A stretch of 64,000 nucleotides of DNA from Actinoalloteichus caeruleus DSM 43889 (lineage in GTDB: Bacteria > Actinomycetota > Actinomycetes > Mycobacteriales > Pseudonocardiaceae), in the NCBI RefSeq assembly GCF_000429185.2, contig NZ_AUBJ02000001.1:930001-994000 (forward strand), written 5' to 3'. Position numbers and translations under genes: made by a program. Below are positions 17,205-26,642 of the stretch, in pieces. Numbering within the stretch: the stretch's first letter is position 1; every line of letters begins with the position of its first letter. The notes beneath the pieces are model-generated. The model did no database searches and was not told the origin of the DNA. It was given only the letters and a program-made list of their open reading frames with translations.

Positions 17205-18841
17205 TCAGTCGAGGGTTGTGGGGGTGTCCTCCCGCCACAGGTGGCAGTGGTGGGTGGTGTGGGGGTCGGTCAGGCGGATCCCGGTGGGGCCGGGTGCCAG
17301 GGCCAGGGTGGCGGGGTGGGGGGACGAGGGGTGGAGGGCCGGCCAGGTGGGTGCGCCGGGGCTGTTGGGGTCGCCGTGTCGGGCGAACTGGGTCCAGTAG
17401 GTGACCATGTCGTGGGCCAGTCGCCGTTGTGCGGGGGTGAGCTGTTCGGTGACCCCGCCCCAGTCGAACAGGTAGCCGAGTTCGGAGGCGTGGCTGGCGC
17501 CCAGGGGGACGTCGGGGCGGCGGGGGTGGCCGGGGTTGGGGGCGCCCGGGTCGGCGAACTCGTAGGTGTGGGTGGGGACGTGGTTGGCCCAGGCGCGCGC
17601 TTCGGTGAGGACGGGGCAGGCGACGGCGCGGGCGGTGTTGAGGGCGGCCCAGGCGGAGGCGGGGCTGGGGTGTGCTGGTGCGGGGTAGTGGGCGGCGACG
17701 GTGTCGGCGTGGGGGCCGAAGGTGTCGTGGAGCAGGTGGAGGTAGTCGTCGTTGTCGAAGCGGCCGTGCAGTGCCGAGGCGACTCCGGTCATCTCGTCCC
17801 GGGTGGTGCCGATGAGGACGGGGACCCGGTGGACGGCGGCCTGGTCGAGGGCGGTGGGGGGTGGGAGGGGGATGAGCGGGGTCCCGTACGCGGGTTGGGT
17901 GAAGTCGTCGTGGTGGGGTGTGAGTGCGGTGACGTCCAGGGAGCGGAGGCAGCGGAGGGGGTCGTCGTCGTGCTGGCATCCCAGGGCGGCGGTGGTGCGC
18001 TGGCCGGCTTCCTCGGTGCGGGTGAGGGAGCGCCAGGGCAGGTGTCCGGGATCTCCGGGGCCGAGTGCGTTGCGGGGGAAGATGGCGGAGCAGGAGCCGC
18101 TCTGGAGGATGGCCCGGTGGAAGAGGGAGCGCGCGGTGGGTGAGGTGAGGTGGGTGCAGACGCTCATGCCGCCGGCGGACTCCCCGGCGAGGGTGATGGT
18201 GGTGGGGTCGCCGCCGAAGGCGGCGATGTTGCGGCGGACCCAGGCCAGGGCGGCCTGTTGGTCGGCGAGGCCGAAGGTGCCGCTGCCGGGGAGTTCGGGG
18301 TGGCCGAAGAATCCGAGGGCGCCGAGGCGGTAGTTGAGGGTGACCACGACGAGGCCGTTGGCCGCGAGTGCGCGGGGGTCGTGGTCGCTGCCCGCGCCGG
18401 TGGTGAAGCCGCCGCCGTGGATCCACACCAGGACCGGTGCCGGGTGGTGGTGTGCGGTGGGTGGTGGGGTGGTGACGTTGAGGTGGAGGCAGTCCTCGGC
18501 GGTGCTGGCGGGGGTGCCGCCGAGGCCGGGGCCTTGGGCGCAGCGGGGGCCGGGGTGGTGGCGTCCCGGGTGCCGGTCCAGGGTGGTGGTGGGTGGGGTG
18601 GCTGCCAGCGGAGGTCGCCGACGGGTGGGGCGGCGTAGGGGATTCCGAGGAAGTCGCGGTGGTCGGTGTCGTGGTGTCCCTTGAGGAGCCCGGTGTCCAC
18701 TCTGACCAGGGTTGGGTCCGGGGTGGGTGGTGGGTGGCCCGCGAGGGCGGCTGGGATGAGGAGTGCGAGGGCGACGGCGAGGGCGAGGGTGGTGGTCAGG
18801 GGGCGGTGTCGTGTGGTGTGGGGGTGGTGCGGGGGCCGCAT
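17205..18841 (-). pseudogene. Secreted type B carboxylesterase, frameshifted as sequenced
   Basis: Two frames together give one full-length esterase of about 545 residues. The N-terminal part (start ATG 18841, preceded by GGAG) has a signal peptide ([16 protein letters not shown]) and [20 protein letters not shown]. The rest, in another frame, has [15 protein letters not shown] (oxyanion hole), the nucleophile GESAGG and the His region HASELGYLFDW. Adding one base in the G-run at 18545-18549 or 18552-18555 joins the frames through [16 protein letters not shown] sequencing deletion is as likely as real loss. The family hydrolyses ester bonds of diverse substrates, here outside the cell. Confidence 0.85.
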
Positions 18842-19689
18842 GGGGTCACTCCGTTGTGGTCGTCCCGACCGCGACGTCGTGTGAGGGTGGCGGTGTCCGC
18901 CCGGCGGGGCGCGGGTGGCCTCGTCGGGTGCGGTGTCCGCTGTGCGGGTGGGTGGTCGCGGTCGGGTGGGCCGGTCCTCGGGCGGGCCGGCCGGTGGGTG
19001 GGACGGGTGTCGCCGCGTGTCCTGCGGCTGCTCCCCGGGTGGTCAGGGGGCGCTGCTGGGCGTGTGGCGACGGGTGGTTCGGGGTGGACGTGTGGTGCGC
19101 GTCGGGTCGCGTGGTGGTCGGGGCCGGCCGGTGCGCGGGGCTGTGCGGGATGGTCGGCGTGCGACGTGTGCCGGGCTTCCGGGTGGGTGCGCGGTGGTGG
19201 CCGTGGTGGGCGTCACCGGGTGCGCGCCGCGTTCCGTGGTGGTTGCCGGTTTCGGCGACGACGGGCGGCCGGGTCCAGGGACCGCCCGTGACAGGTTATC
19301 AACGGTCTGTGATCGACGCCAGGTCCGGTTGGTGGTGGGGTGGTGGGCCGGGCGGTGGATGGGAGTGGCGCTCGGGCTTGGGGTGTCCGGCGGTTGGCGT
19401 GGTGGCGGGGCGTGGGCGGTCCGAGCGGTCGTGGTTGGAGGGTTGGTGGCGTGTGGCGGGGTGCCACCGGGCGAAACGTGGCACCAACCTTCTAGTGGGT
19501 TGGCGTGGTGTGGGCGGGGGGAGTCGTGTGGCGGGCCGGTGGTGCGGGTGTGGTCGCCGGGGTCGTGTCGCCCGGTCGGAGGTGGTGGGAGGAGCGCGGT
19601 GGCCGTGCGGGCGCGTCGTGGGGCGGTGCGGTCCAGGTGGCTTCGCGGTGCGGTCCTGGGGTGGTGTGGTCGCGTGTGCGGTCCAGGCC
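18842..19689. other. Non-coding G/T-rich stretch
   Basis: Long frames exist on the plus strand only because the strand is G/T-rich. Their translations are Gly/Arg/Trp/Val monotony without domains or ribosome sites. One hairpin (19460-19485) is visible. I see no gene. Confidence 0.5.
19460..19485. repeat. 8-bp inverted repeat
   Basis: GGTGCCAC (19460-19467) and GTGGCACC (19478-19485) are perfect complements around ten bases. It may be an operator or weak hairpin; no gene uses it clearly. Confidence 0.3.
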
Positions 19690-20225
19690 GCCAGGTGCAC
19701 GCGGTCGACTGCTCCCCTGGTTGGCGTAGCCGTGCGCGTCGCCCGAGGGGAAGTAGGGGGAAGTAGGCGGAGTTGCCGGTCTCCGGTGTCAGGGCTCGTC
19801 CGTCGGTGGTGAGTGTGCGGGTTCCTGACTCGATGAGCTCGAAGCCGTGGGAGGCGGGGAGTTCTCCCGTGTCGCCTCCGGGGGCAGGGGTGCCGTGGAT
19901 CCGGTCGAAGTGGGTTCCGGGGGTTCGGGGGTGAGGATTCCCGGTGCCATCCCCCGGCCTCGTGGAGGTGGGCGTGGTCGCTGGCGGGGTGCGGGTACCA
20001 CCGGGTCCTGTTCGGCCGCGGTGATCAGGGGGTGGTGGGGCGACGAGAGTCCGCCCGGCGGTCCGGGTCAGGACGACCACGGTGGGTGCCTTCTCGCCGC
20101 GTTCGACGGCGGGGAGCATGCTGGCGCTCACCGAAGGCGGCGGTGGCCAGGTCGTGCGGGGTCATGCCTCGTCCCGGCGGAGGCGTTGTACGCGGTGGGC
20201 GAGGACACGCGGTTCCAGCACTACA
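19690..20225 (-). pseudogene. Decayed XRE-family regulator with cupin sensor domain
   Basis: Pieces of one XRE-cupin regulator follow each other in the right order but in different minus-strand frames. They are RVQRLRRDE, MTPHDLATAA, SASMLPAVERGEKAPTVVVLTR (second half of the HTH), HLHEAGGWHRE and GILTPE, then a cupin part PGTHFDRIHG...GGDTGELPASHGFELIESGTRTLTTDGRALTPETGNSAYF. At least three frame breaks are needed and the 3' end fades out near 19690. Unlike the single-lesion genes in this window, this is best read as true decay. It lies back to back with the GNAT gene. Confidence 0.7.
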
Positions 20226-20272
20226 GTGTTTTCGTGTCCGCGGTAGAGGAAAGTCCGGGGCGGGTTGGTGCC

Positions 20273-20820
20273 GTGCTGATCCGTCCCGCGCGTGTTGGTG
20301 ACCTGGCCGAGGTGGCGGCGATCTTCGCCCATTACGTGACAGGCACGGTGAGCACCTTCGAGGAGGTGCCGCCCACGGTGGAGTGGTGGGGGCAGCGCCT
20401 GGCCGATGTCACCGGCCGGGGGCTGCCGTTCCTCGTCGCCGAGGTCGAGGGGGGTGTCGCGGGTACGCCTATGCCGGGAGTTGGCGTGACAAGCCGGCCT
20501 ATCGGCACACGGTGGAGGATTCGATCTACGTGCGTCCGGACCGTACGGGTCTGGGTATCGGGGGCGCGTTGTTGAGCCGGTTGCTCGGCGAGTGCGCCCG
20601 TGCGGGTGCGCGGCGGATGATCGCGGTGATCGCGGACTCCGGTGACGCGTCCTCCACGGAGTTGCACCGGCGGCATGGGTTCACCGAGGTGGGGCGGCTG
20701 GTGGGAGTGGGTTTCAAGCACGGCAGGTGGTGGGACACGGCGCTGTGGCAACGGCCGCTGGGGGTGGCCGGCTGGGGCGCTGGGCCTGGCGTGGGTGAGG
20801 TGTCGCGGCCAGGGGGCTGA
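20273..20820 (+). pseudogene. GNAT acetyltransferase (phosphinothricin acetyltransferase-like), frameshifted as sequenced
   Basis: The N-terminal half (LIRPARVGDLAEVAAIFAHYVTGTVSTFEEVPP...FLVAEVEGGVAG) and the C-terminal half (YAYAGSWRDKPAYRHTVEDSIYVRPDRTGLGIGGALL...DSSTELHRRHGF-like) lie in two frames. Together they give about 182 residues, the normal size of PAT/YncA-type N-acetyltransferases, with the acetyl-CoA site at RTGLGIGGAL. One missing G near 20451-20463 explains the break. The GTG at 20273 matches the family start; a GTG at 20234 is the alternative. A strong hairpin follows the stop. Confidence 0.8.
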
Positions 20821-20826
20821 CGGTGC

Positions 20827-20854
20827 GGGGCCGGGTCGCGGTGGACCCGGCCCC
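20827..20854. terminator. Bidirectional terminator between GNAT and OsmC genes
   Basis: Perfect 11-bp arms GGGGCCGGGTC and GACCCGGCCCC with the loop GCGGTG lie six bases after the GNAT stop. They sit 40 bases before the end of the convergent OsmC gene. Confidence 0.7.
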
Positions 20855-20893
20855 TCCGTTCCGCTGGTGCGGTCCGTGTGGTGTGGCCGGTGC

Positions 20894-21367
20894 TCAGCTG
20901 GCGACGCGGATGGTCGGCTGGTGACGCACGGGGAAGTTGACCGAGTTCGCGATGAAGCAGTCGCGGTGCGCCGCGGCGTGCAGTTCCTCCGCCCGCTCGA
21001 CCATGCTGGCGTCGGTGACGGTGACCACGGGGTTGAGGACGACCTCGACGAACCTGCCGCTGGAGACCCGTTCCATGCGCATCAGGCCGGTGGCGGCGTC
21101 CTCGTAGGAGGTGACCACCACCCCCTGGGTCGCGCACAGCGCCAGGTAGGTCAGGAGGTGGCATTCGGACAGCGCGCCGACGAGGAACTCCTCGGGGTTC
21201 CACCGGGACTGGTCACCGCGGAAGGAGGGATCCGCGCTTCCCTGGAGGACGGGCTTGCCCTCCACCACCAGGTCGTGGTCACGGGTGTAGGTGCGGTAGG
21301 ACGAGGTGTCCTGTCCTGGCTGGGGGGTCCAGCGCACCGTGACCGCGTAGTGATGTTCCTTGCTCAT
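20894..21367 (-). CDS. OsmC family protein (peroxiredoxin-like)
   Basis: The 157-residue protein fits OsmC/Ohr-type proteins. It has a beta-rich N-terminus, GDQSRWNPEEFLVGALSECHLLTYL with the first redox Cys, then HAAAHRDCFIANSVNFPV with the second. This places it in the YhfA-like OsmC group, cytosolic thiol peroxidases acting on organic hydroperoxides. ATG at 21367 has GAGGAGG upstream. It is a single gene convergent with the GNAT gene. Confidence 0.92.
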   Translation of the reverse strand: MSKEHHYAVTVRWTPQPGQDTSSYRTYTRDHDLVVEGKPVLQGSADPSFRGDQSRWNPEEFLVGALSECHLLTYLALCATQGVVVTSYEDAATGLMRMERVSSGRFVEVVLNPVVTVTDASMVERAEELHAAAHRDCFIANSVNFPVRHQPTIRVAS

Positions 21368-22378
21368 CGTTCGTGTTCCTCCTCGCTCCCGTGTGTCAGG
21401 AGACGGTGGGCGACGGTACCGCTCGTCGGCGACGGGAACGTCCAGGTTTTGGTGGAGTGTCCGGCGTGGGTGTCGCTGGGGGTGCGCTGGACTCGGCGGG
21501 CGTGGCGCCGGGAGGGTGTCGTGGTTCCGCTGGGGGTCAGGTCCGTGCCTGGCGGTCGCGGCGGCGGTTCGTGGATCCTTCCGCCGAGGTGGGTGCTGCT
21601 GAGGTCGCGCACCGGTGGTGCGGGGTGCGCGCCCAGGTCGCCTCGTCCTCGGAGCTGGCCGTGCGGCGGGTGGGCGTCCCTGCTCCGCACCTGGTGTTGC
21701 GTGGCGCGCCGCGCGTGGTGTGGGCGGACGAGGGCGCCGAGGTCTTCCGGTTGTTTCGGTCCTGGCCGCTGCCCGGGGCCGGGAGGCCGGCCTGGCGGTG
21801 GGCGTTGGGGCTTCCCGTGAGGTGGCGGCGCTGGGTGGTCTTCGGGTGCCGGTGCCGGTGGCGTGGTCGGTGTCGCGCGGTGATTTGTGCATCCGGTCGG
21901 GCGCCGGGGTGACCGGGACCCGGTAGCAGGGGACCCGTCGGTGCGTCGGGTGGCGTGGAGGACCTGGGTGCTCGTTCTTCTCGAGGCTGTTGGGGCCGCT
22001 GTTGGCCGTCGTCGGGAACCTTCCGGGGTTTTCGGCGAGGAGGGCGGGTGGGCTGGCCTGCCGGTCCTCCGCACCCCCCGGTTCGTGCTCCGCCCGCCAG
22101 GGGTGCGGGGTGGTCCCGTGGGCCCGGTGGTCCTCGGCTGTCCGGGTGGTGGCCGGAGTCAGGGGTGCGGATGGGGCGGCCGCTCCCCCGCCCGGGCGGG
22201 GGGCCCGTTCCCGTCGGGGTCCGGGGGCCCCGGCTGGTTCCCGCCCCACGCGCCCCGTGAGGTGGGCCCCTCCCTCTCGGGGGGTGGGCGGGGGCTCGGT
22301 GTCGCACGGTGGGGCGGAGGAACGGACGAAAGTCACGTCGGGCGTCGTGGCGGGTGTGGGACCGGCAGGATGTGCCTC
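21368..22378. other. Non-coding stretch of about 1 kb
   Basis: The minus-strand frame continuing upstream of the OsmC gene stays open for 340 codons. Its translation is Pro/Arg/Thr/Ala-only, without hydrophobic core residues, and plus-strand frames are equally featureless. No domain, ribosome site or repeat supports a gene. Confidence 0.5.
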
Positions 22379-23287
22379 ATGAGCCACCACCACCCGTCCC
22401 GGCCCACGCCCGAGTGCGACGGCACCTCGACGCCGGGCCCGCAGGACTGGGAGCAGCGTTCCCGAGAGCTCGAACGTGAGGCGGAGCTGGCCGTCCCGTG
22501 GGTCACCGCCGCCACCCGGTGGATCGCCGAGCTCGTGGGCCCCAACCTGGTGGAGTGGGTCCTCGACGTCGGGTCAGGGCCGGGAGTGCACACCGAGACC
22601 CTGGCGTTGACCTTCCCCACCGCCAGGGTGACCGCCGTGGACGGTGCGCCGGCTCTCCTGCGCCACGCCGAGGCGCGGGCGCGGCGGGCGGGGCTGTCGG
22701 AGCGGCTCGACGTCCACCACGCCGATCTGAACACGGACCTGGACCGTCTTCCGGTGGCGGACGTGATCTGGGCGAGTCGCGTCCTGCACCACGTGGCTGA
22801 CCAGCCGCGCGCGGTGCGGTCGCTGGCGGGGCGTCTGCAGCCCGGGGGGTTGCTCGCGGTCGTCGAGGGAGGGCTGCCGATGCGGTTCCTGCCCGCGAGG
22901 TCCGGGCCGGGGTCGGCCGGGTTCCCCTCGCGGTTGGACGCCCTGGTGTCGGAGGCCGTGGCCGAGGCGCTGGCGGGCCATCACGAGCCGGGCGGTCCGG
23001 GTCCGGTGACCGACTGGCCGGCGGAGCTGGCCGGGGCCGGGCTGGTGGGTACCCGGAGTCGGTCGTTCCTGTTGGACGTGCCCGCTCCGGCGCCCCCGGA
23101 GGTCCGCGAGTACGTGGTGGACCGGCTGGGCCGGGCGAGGGAGATGGCGGGCGGGGCGCTGGGCGCGCCGGACCGGGGGGCGTTGGACCGGTTGTTGGAT
23201 CCCGAGGATCCGGAGGGGGTGGCGCGGCGGCCGGACCTGTTCCTGCTGTCCGCGGCCACCGTGCACGTCGGGTGGCGGGAGGCCTGA
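22379..23287 (+). CDS. Class I SAM-dependent methyltransferase
   Basis: The 302-residue protein has the SAM-binding motif I EWVLDVGSGPGVHTETLA near residue 65, TAVDGAPALLRHA as the acidic beta-2 region, and HHADLNTDLDRLPVADVIWASRVLHHV as motifs II/III (family knowledge: Methyltransf_25/11 type). The acceptor is unknown. AGGA lies eight bases before ATG 22379; an ATG nine bases earlier is the alternative. It is a lone gene convergent with the XRE-cupin regulator. Confidence 0.88.
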   Translation: MSHHHPSRPTPECDGTSTPGPQDWEQRSRELEREAELAVPWVTAATRWIAELVGPNLVEWVLDVGSGPGVHTETLALTFPTARVTAVDGAPALLRHAEARARRAGLSERLDVHHADLNTDLDRLPVADVIWASRVLHHVADQPRAVRSLAGRLQPGGLLAVVEGGLPMRFLPARSGPGSAGFPSRLDALVSEAVAEALAGHHEPGGPGPVTDWPAELAGAGLVGTRSRSFLLDVPAPAPPEVREYVVDRLGRAREMAGGALGAPDRGALDRLLDPEDPEGVARRPDLFLLSAATVHVGWREA

Positions 23288-23316
23288 GGGGGCTGGGTCC
23301 GGTGGCGTGGCCGGCG

Positions 23317-23943
23317 TCAGTCGGGGTCGGCGGCGCGGGGGCGGGCACGGACGTGGACCCGCTCGCCTTGGCGGCCGAACAGGCTCAGCAGTTCGACGGG
23401 CCCCGAGCCGGTGCTGCCGAACCAGTGGGGCAGTCGGGTGTCGAACTCGGCGGCCTCACCGGCGCGCAGGACGACGTCGTGTTCGGCCAGCACCAGGCGC
23501 AGCCGGCCGCTGAGGACGTAGCACCATTCGTAGCCCTCGTGGGTTTTGGGGTCGGGTTCGGTCTGCGTCTCGGGGATGACGAACTTGTAGGCCTGGAGTC
23601 CGCCGGGTTGGCGGGTCAGCGGGATGACGGTCATCCCCCGGATCTGGCGGGGTCGGGTCCGGATGCGGGGGTCGCCGACCGGTGGGCTGCCCACCAGTTC
23701 GTCGATGGGTACCTGGTGGGCGCGGGCGATGGGGAGCAGGAGTTCCAGGCTGGGTCGTCGCCGTCCCGACTCCAGGCGGGACAGGGTGCTCACCGAGATG
23801 CCGGTGGCGGCTGACAGGGAGGACAGCGTCGCGCCGCGTTGTTGGCGCACCCTCCGCAGCCGGGGTCCCACCTCGGCGAGGACCGTCTCCAGTTCGTCGG
23901 GGGGTGAGGTCGGGTCGCTGTCGGGGTCCCCGGGTCCGCTCAT
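23317..23943 (-). CDS. XRE-family transcriptional regulator with C-terminal cupin domain
   Basis: The 208-residue regulator has an HTH at about residues 25-80 (LRRVRQQRGATLSSLSAATGISVSTLSRLESGRRRPSLELLL). A cupin sensor follows at about 110-200 (YEWCYVLSGRLRLVLAEHDVVLRAGEAAEFDTRLPHWF), the usual architecture of small-metabolite-responsive repressors. No ribosome site precedes the ATG. CATAAT six bases upstream suggests a leaderless mRNA, and a perfect 8-bp inverted repeat just upstream may be its own operator. It lies 40 bp downstream of the CapA-like gene. Confidence 0.9.
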   Translation of the reverse strand: MSGPGDPDSDPTSPPDELETVLAEVGPRLRRVRQQRGATLSSLSAATGISVSTLSRLESGRRRPSLELLLPIARAHQVPIDELVGSPPVGDPRIRTRPRQIRGMTVIPLTRQPGGLQAYKFVIPETQTEPDPKTHEGYEWCYVLSGRLRLVLAEHDVVLRAGEAAEFDTRLPHWFGSTGSGPVELLSLFGRQGERVHVRARPRAADPD

Positions 23944-23949
23944 GACCCG

Positions 23950-23955
23950 ATTATG
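23950..23955 (-). promoter_or_regulatory. Probable -10 for the leaderless XRE-cupin gene
   Basis: On the minus strand CATAAT is followed by CGGGTC and then ATG, giving six bases between -10 and start codon. No Shine-Dalgarno site exists. Confidence 0.45.
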
Positions 23956-23961
23956 GCAGGG

Positions 23962-23981
23962 ACGGCAACGTGGGTTGCCGT
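23962..23981. promoter_or_regulatory. Inverted repeat upstream of the XRE-cupin gene (candidate operator)
   Basis: ACGGCAAC and GTTGCCGT are perfect 8-bp arms around four bases. It lies in the 40-bp gap between the CapA-like stop and the regulator start, just upstream of the proposed -10. It may be an autoregulatory operator or the terminator of the upstream gene. Confidence 0.45.
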
Positions 23982-23983
23982 TG

Positions 23984-25140
23984 TCAGGCGGGGCCGGAGA
24001 GGAGCCCGCCGTCGTGGACCAGCCGTTCCCGGCCCGGGGGGCCGGTGTCGTCGAGGGCGCGTCGCACGTGGTCGCGGTCCGCGTGGGAGGCGAGGCGCAG
24101 CCGCAGTCGTTCGGATCTGAGCACGGCGACGCGGAGGCGGAGCAGGCGTCCGCTGTCGGGGTCGAGGTCGGGTAGGTAGGCGGCGCGCAGGTCGGGGCGG
24201 TAGGGGTCGTGCCCGGTGATGCCTTCGTAGTCGTTGATGAGGTCACCGCAGCCGTAGAGGACGAGGTGCCCTCGGTAGACCTCCCAGGCGCGCGGGTGGT
24301 GGGAGGAGTGGCCGTGGACGAGGTCCACTCCCCCGTCGATGAGGTGGTGGGCGAAGTCCACCTGCGACGGGGGCACGGTGTACCCCCAGTTGCCGCCCCA
24401 GTGCACCGAGACGGCGGTGGTCGCGCCGGCGCGGCGGGCGGGGCGAGGCGGGCGGCGAGGGTGTGGGCGGCGGTGGGTGAGAGGTCGGGGATCAGGTGCA
24501 CGCCGGGGCGTGCCGGGTTGGCGGCCCAGGTGGCGGGGACGCCGCTGTCCGGGGTTGCGCAGCCCAGCACGGCCAGCGAGTTCCCGCCGGGCAGGGGGAT
24601 CGGGTGGGGGCGGGCTGCGTGGTCGGCGTCGGTGCCCGCCCCGACGGTGGGCAGGCCGGCGTCGGTGAGGGCGCGCAGGGTGTCGAGCAGTCCGGGGTGG
24701 CCGAGGTCGAGGACGTGGTTGTTGGCCAGCGTGCACACGTCGGGGGCCAGCGCGGTCAGCACGGGGAGGTTGTCCGGGGACATCCGGTAGTGCAGGGCCT
24801 TGGCGGGGTCGAACGTGTCGGCCCTGGTGACGCTGGTTTCGAGGTTGATCAGCCGGGCGGCGGGCCGGAGTTCGGTGAGCAGGGCGAGCAGGTCGCCCCA
24901 GGGCCAGTCGTGGGGGGCGGGGGCGGGCAGGGGGCCGTGCGCGGCCTCGGCCAGCCGCAGGTAGTCGCGGGCGTCGCGGAGCCAGTCCTCGCGGATCTCG
25001 GGGGCGCCGGCGCCGGGGAGCAGCTGGTCGACGCCGCGTCCGGTCATGACGTCGCCGGCCAGGAACAGGGTGACCGGTGGGGCGCGGCGCGCGGCGCTGT
25101 CCCGGTCGTGTCCGGGGTGGGGGTGGTGGGCGGGGGTCAT
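23984..25140 (-). pseudogene. CapA/YwtB-like metallophosphatase-fold protein, frameshifted as sequenced
   Basis: The N-terminal two thirds have LFLAGDVMTGRGVDQLLPG, RLINLETSVT and CTLANNHVLDLG. The rest, in another frame, has TTAVSVHWGGNWGYTVPPSQ, DLVHGHSSHHPRAWEVYRG and LVLYGCGDLINDYEG. Together these are the motifs of PGA_cap (CapA) proteins, about 385 residues. The family is tied to poly-gamma-glutamate or capsule synthesis, but many members stand outside such operons, as here. One missing base in the G-rich run at 24432-24444 joins the frames. ATG 25140 has no clear ribosome site. Confidence 0.82.
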
Positions 25141-25169
25141 CGGGGAGGCCGCCGGCGGTGGGTGGGGTC

Positions 25170-26491
25170 TCAGGCGGGGTGGGTGAGGGCGGCCAGGTGG
25201 GTGGTGAACCAGCGGGTGGCGAGGTCGGCGACCTGGTCGAGCGCGCCGGGTTCCTCGAACAGGTGGGTGGCGGCGGGCACCACGGCCAGGTCGGCGGGGC
25301 CTCCGAGTCGGGTGTGGGCCTGCCGGTTGAGTTCGAGGACGATCTCGTCGGCTCCGCCGACGATGAGCAGGGTCGGTGCCCGGACGGCGGGGAGGTGGGG
25401 GCCGGCGAGGTCGGGGCGGCCGCCTCGGGAGACGACGGCGGCGATGTCGGCGTCCCGGTCGGACGCGGCCCACAACGCGGCGGCGGCACCGGTGCTGGCC
25501 CCGAAGTAGCCGATGGGCAGGCCGGCGGCCCGGGGGTGCTCCCGCGCCCAGGTGGTGGCGGCGCGGAGGCGGCTGGCGAGTAGGGGGATGTCGAAGACCC
25601 GCGCCCGGTCCCGTTCTTCCTCGGCGGTGAGCAGGTCGAACAGGAGGGTGCCCAGGTGCCCGGCGGTGAGGGCGTCGGCGACCCGCTGGTTTCGGGGGCT
25701 GCGGCGGCTGCTGCCGCTGCCGTGGGCGAAGATCACCAGGCCCAGGGGTTGGGCGGGCAGGTGGAGGTGCCCGGGGAGGGTGACGGTTCCGGCGGGCACG
25801 GTGACGTCCTGGTCGGCGGTGGTGCTGCTCGGCGGGGGCCGGGCACGGAGGACGGCCCGGTGTGGTCGCGGGAGAGCAGGTCCACGACTTCGGCGTCGCT
25901 GGTCTGGTCGAAGTGCGCGTAGGCCTGGCCGACGGCCAGGAACATCGAGGGGGTTTCCAGGCAGATGAGGTCGTCGACCTCGTCCCGGAGGGCGTCCACG
26001 GCCTCGGGTGGGGCGACGGGGACGGCGAGGATGACCCGTCGGGCGCCGTGGGCTCGGACGACCTGGGCGGCGGCGCGGGCGGTGGAACCGGTCGCGATGC
26101 CGTCGTCGACGAGGATGGCGGTGCGACCGGTGAGGGGGGTGCGGGGGCGGTCGCCGCGGAACCGGGCGGCGCGGCTGTCGACCTGGGCGCGTTCCCGGCG
26201 TTCGACCTCGGCGAGGTGGGTGGCGTCCACGCCCGCGCGCCGGCGGATGTGGTCGTTGATCACGCGGACGCCGTCCTCTCCGACGGCGCCCATGCCCAGT
26301 TCGGGTTGACCGGGTACTCCCAGTTTGCGGACGACGACGACGTCCAGGGGCCGGTGGAGGTGGGCGGCGACCTGGTGGGCCACCGGTACCCCGCCCCGGG
26401 GCAGTCCCAGGACCACCACGTCCTGGTCGGCGAGGGGCGTCAGGCGGTGCGCCAGGCGCTGGCCGGCGTCGGTTCGGTCGGTGAAGGGCAT
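25170..26491 (-). pseudogene. Phosphoribosyltransferase fused to alpha/beta hydrolase (Rv0571c-like), frameshifted as sequenced
   Basis: The N-terminal 215 residues (ATG 26491, GAGGAGG upstream) are a type I phosphoribosyltransferase: VVVLGLPRGGVPVA, VVRKLGVPGQPELGMGA, and the PRPP loop AILVDDGIATGSTARAA. The rest lies in another frame and is a dienelactone-hydrolase-like alpha/beta hydrolase: VIFAHGSGSSRRSPRN, nucleophile elbow GYFGASTGAAAAL, TLLIVGGADEIV, and a late His in AATHLFEEPG. Adding one C in the run at 25834-25838 fuses them through PGPPPSSTTADQDVTVPAG, giving about 440 residues. That is the layout and length I recall for Mycobacterium Rv0571c. The joint function is unknown. Confidence 0.8.
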
Positions 26492-26642
26492 CGCTGCCTC
26501 CTCACGGGTGGTCGGGGAACCGCCCGCCTGTGAGGGCCGCACGGGGGCGGGGCGGATTGTCCGGTGTCGTGGTCCACGGTAGGCGGGGGTGGGGTGTCGG
26601 GGGCAGTGCGGAAGGTCCCGGCCCGGTGGGGTCGGGTGGTCG

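Noticed and set aside
21368-22378. 340-codon open frame upstream of and in frame with OsmC
   Set aside because: Composition is almost only Pro, Arg, Thr, Ala and Gly; OsmC homology begins exactly at the ATG with a strong ribosome site.
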